Assembly: GCA_029204225.1 (NCBI GenBank)
Contig: CM055111.1
Span: 12,173,697-12,237,696 of the forward strand
Origin: Diphasiastrum complanatum
Taxonomy: Eukaryota; Streptophyta; Lycopodiopsida; Lycopodiales; Lycopodiaceae
DNA length: 64,000 nucleotides
Direction: 5' to 3'
Position numbers and translations under genes: made by a program. This document shows, one piece after another, positions 60,231-64,000 of this stretch (position 1 is the stretch's first letter; each line of letters begins with the position of its first letter). The notes below the pieces were generated by a model. That model searched no databases and was not told the DNA's origin. It saw only the letters and a program-made list of their open reading frames with translations.

Positions 60231-62006
60231 GAGAGAGAGTAACAAGATTTCACATAGTCCATCTTGACAAGTCAAGACCAAACCCTTTGAACCCTTCAAT
60301 TTATAGCATAACAGGTAAAAATACAGTTGTTTAACAATACAGAGTACCATAAAGCGAAGCAAGTTTTAAGACACCCAGCTATTACCTGCCACCATCCCAC
60401 ACAACAAAATTGCACAAGTTAGTCGCGTGAGGAAGACATGTGTCATAGCTGAGCATCAGATGTTATTCATGTCCAAAACAAGTTTCACTACTTTATTAGC
60501 TAGCTTCCATTAAAAACAAGTACGTCCAATCTTTCCAATCATTCATTTCATAGCTTAGCAATACGTTCTGCCCTTTTAACGAAGCCGTATCAGGGCAGAC
60601 GCCATACTGATCAATAAAGGAGCAAAAAGAACGTATTAATTTCACATATACATTCTTCATGTAAGCAGCTATCTTTCATTACACAGATGGACAGAGACTG
60701 GGCGATGGTCACAGCGCTAGGTACTAGAGCACCACCGTGCTATACTAGCCCCCACCGTATCAGTTTATTGGGAGTCCAAGCGCCAAACAACTTGGGCAAA
60801 TCCATGCCATTCAAGTGTATCATGGTCGAGCTCTATATAATTACTTGACTTTACTTATATTAACTGGACATTGGATGCAAAGAAAAAAAAAATTTAACTC
60901 ATGTCTATGTTATCTACTGCGCATGCAGGATCAGCTTATACTTTTTTATTACTTAAAAAAAACCTTACGCGCAAGGTTTCTAAATCATCATAAATACGTA
61001 AGTAAAATCATGGTACCAAGTTAGGTCACCCACTGTATTGGTGATATTCTGTAAAGCGTCATATCTGAATGAGAGTTGAAGTCATCTCTTGTGAACTATC
61101 CATCTTTAACTGCTTAAACGAATCACCCACGTGCTAAGGCATTCACACCGAAAGTATTGATTTAAGTATAGAGTATTCTCGAAGCCTGACAGAATCATTA
61201 TCAATAGCTAGCTACATAGATTAATCGTATACGTTTTTATTTTTTCGAGAGCATTTCCCACCATATACAAATTATTAGTAATGGCAATCATTATTACTCA
61301 CGAGCATACTAGCACATCCCACCACATTTTTTACTACTTCATTATCCGTAATCATAGCCATCATAATACTAGTTTATCAGAGACAGATCCCATCATCCTC
61401 TTTATCAAACCTATAGAGCAATAGTATGTAGCAATACTACGTACAGATTATAGCCAATCAAGTCTAGTAAGAGCATTCTTATCAACCATATTCATGCAAT
61501 AGTTTCTGGTAATTCCAGAAACCAACTGAAAAGATAGCGGTCCATCGCATTTTTGAATGCATTACATATTGAAAAATGCAAGCAACATTGCTCATACAAT
61601 GAGCAGCAGGTAGATCGTTGTAGTTTAAGCGTTAATACAAAAAAAATCAGCGCTGGCCAGCGGCCAGCTCCGCTTCATAGAGGTCGCTGACCAGCGATCA
61701 ACCACTTTTCAACAACGTTGATAAATATACTCAACAACTAGTTTGCTGTCCAGCGCTTTTCATCACTGGGACAACGATTGCTTGTAGTATTATCCAATCC
61801 CAAAATGCCAGTCGAACCTTGCTATTACACAACGGTAATCACAACATCTTGTGAGCATTCATCTTTAGTATGCATGCTTCCTTATCAACAGGCTACCATT
61901 CAAAACGCTCTCACCTTTGTTTGCAATACGATTGTTCTTCCAATAGCATCCACAAACATTCTCTTCAATCACAATCACGTACGGTAGAGCACCAGGAAAG
62001 CAAGAA

Positions 62007-62065
<59 letters not shown>

Positions 62066-62366
62066 ACATGAGGGAAAGTGAATAGGGTTGTGTGAATTCC
62101 CTCTTTATAGAACCAGAGGACACTTAGGTCTACTAAGTGCAAAACGCTGCTCACCGTTAGATTGCCTGTCCATAATGTGCATAGATCCTGGCCATTGAAA
62201 GATTCACCACTTTCCCACCATGTTTTTTAAAAAAACTTTTTCTGTTAAGTGGGGTCTTTTATCATAGTAAGGCATTTTTTTGCCACCGCTAGCAAATACG
62301 GTTAGTATGCAACGTTTACATTCCACAAAGATTTGCGAAGCGAATAAAGTGATATATGTACGTAAC
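60231..62366 (-). repeat. Right long direct repeat (about 2.1 kb)
   Basis: Partner of 55445-57527, with a GA tract at 62010-62063 (longer than in the left copy) and the extra ~95 bp at 62177-62272. On the minus strand it begins GTTACGTA next to CATGA. Confidence 0.9.
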
Positions 62367-62367
62367 C

Positions 62368-63649
<1,282 letters not shown>

Positions 63650-64000
63650 ATTCGACATTTGTTTTCAAACTATCCATCCTTACAACAATAGTAACATGGG
63701 CCTTTCTTTCTAGCTCTTTCTAAATAAGAATTAGATCCATCATGAGAACTACAAAAATATTGGGAATTAAATGAAGATTAAGATTCATCACCTTGAATCT
63801 AGAAAGATCCTAGTCAGAAGAAAGAGTTTTTTCTCTATCTTTTCTCAGAGCCTTCAAGCGTAGTTTTTTGCTATTTCTTTTTCCCAATTGTCCTCTATAA
63901 GTGTTATACTTCACATAACGCTCGATCATAATCCTTCAAACTTTTTGTATTGGAACCTTTCTGCATCAGCTCCTCTTGCAACAAGATGTTGAAAGAGGTC
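63650..64000 (-). pseudogene. Decayed retroelement gag with zinc knuckle
   Basis: On the minus strand at 63697-63655 the reading is CYYCCKDG, a TAG, then FENKC. This is a CCHC knuckle in which the His codon has become a stop. Upstream (higher coordinates) is Lys/Arg-rich coding-like sequence with shifts. It probably belongs to a Copia or Gypsy element that continues beyond the window. Confidence 0.5.

Larger units (their letters stand above)
55445..62366 (-). mobile_element. Repeat-flanked unit of unknown class (LTR-like, no gag/pol)
   Basis: Two highly similar direct repeats (55445-57527 and 60231-62366) flank 2.7 kb. The flanks share CATGA (55440-55444 and 62367-62371) followed by GA tracts, a candidate 5-bp target duplication, though the microsatellite context weakens it. 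The interior carries a broken minus-strand coding region that starts 73 bp from the right repeat and ends inside the left repeat. That resembles a retroelement whose gene runs into its 3' LTR. No RT, integrase, gag, canonical TG...CA ends or tRNA primer site was found. A tandem duplication of a chromosomal segment is the main alternative. Confidence 0.55.

Noticed and set aside
60224-60235. TGGCATCAGAGA resembling a primer binding site at the edge of the right long repeat
   Set aside because: It lies on the plus strand just before the repeat, the wrong place and direction for a unit whose coding region runs on the minus strand.

Overview
The window reads as nuclear DNA of a land plant with a large, repeat-rich genome. 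The evidence is intron-containing plant genes (a NAC transcription factor and the ESCRT-III subunit VPS32/SNF7), nested plant-type Copia and Gypsy retrotransposons that use tRNA-iMet primer sites, hAT-type DNA transposons, and many long (CT)n/(GA)n tracts. The NAC belongs by sequence to the vascular/cell-wall (VNS) group. A non-seed vascular plant such as a fern is my guess, not something the sequence proves.

Layout. 1-4.5 kb: no gene seen, one CT microsatellite. 4.55-5.92 kb (+): complete three-exon NAC gene. 6-7.5 kb: microsatellite plus two degenerate minisatellites. 7.88-10.09 kb (-): decayed multi-exon gene of a family I cannot name. 11.2-27.55 kb: a Copia cluster. It holds fragment A (-), element B (-) and a same-family element C (+) lying head-to-head with B. 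A third element, D (-, 6,002 bp, TSD CTAGG), is inserted into the leader of C. D has complete ends, but its reverse transcriptase is missing and about 1.1 kb with an unrelated long open frame sits in its place. 27.6-36.3 kb: mostly unassigned, with a gag-like remnant followed by a putative LTR, a Gypsy RNase H/integrase fragment and a long CT tract.

36.34-41.78 kb: a hAT-type element (8-bp TSD GTCAATAT) split by a complete non-autonomous LTR element (LARD, TSD CTCAT) with about 1.2 kb LTRs and no pol. 43.38-50.91 kb (-): six-exon VPS32/SNF7 gene with a full 214-residue product. Its second intron holds a 723-bp hAT-like MITE (TSD ATTCAGTA), its first intron holds Copia debris, and a GA/CT tract lies just upstream of its start codon. 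51.35-51.5 kb: a compound fold-back. 52.5-53.1 kb: decayed Gypsy protease-RT remnant.

55.44-62.37 kb: two direct repeats of about 2.1 kb flank 2.7 kb that encodes, on the minus strand, a broken protein of unknown family. Its frame starts just inside the right repeat and ends inside the left one. The unit is laid out like an LTR element but carries no recognisable gag or pol. The window ends in a decayed retroelement gag zinc knuckle.

Only NAC and VPS32 look like intact host genes. Almost everything else is mobile DNA, much of it nested. The observations most worth following are the RT-replacement in element D, the 55-62 kb repeat-flanked unit, and the unnamed gene at 8-10 kb.
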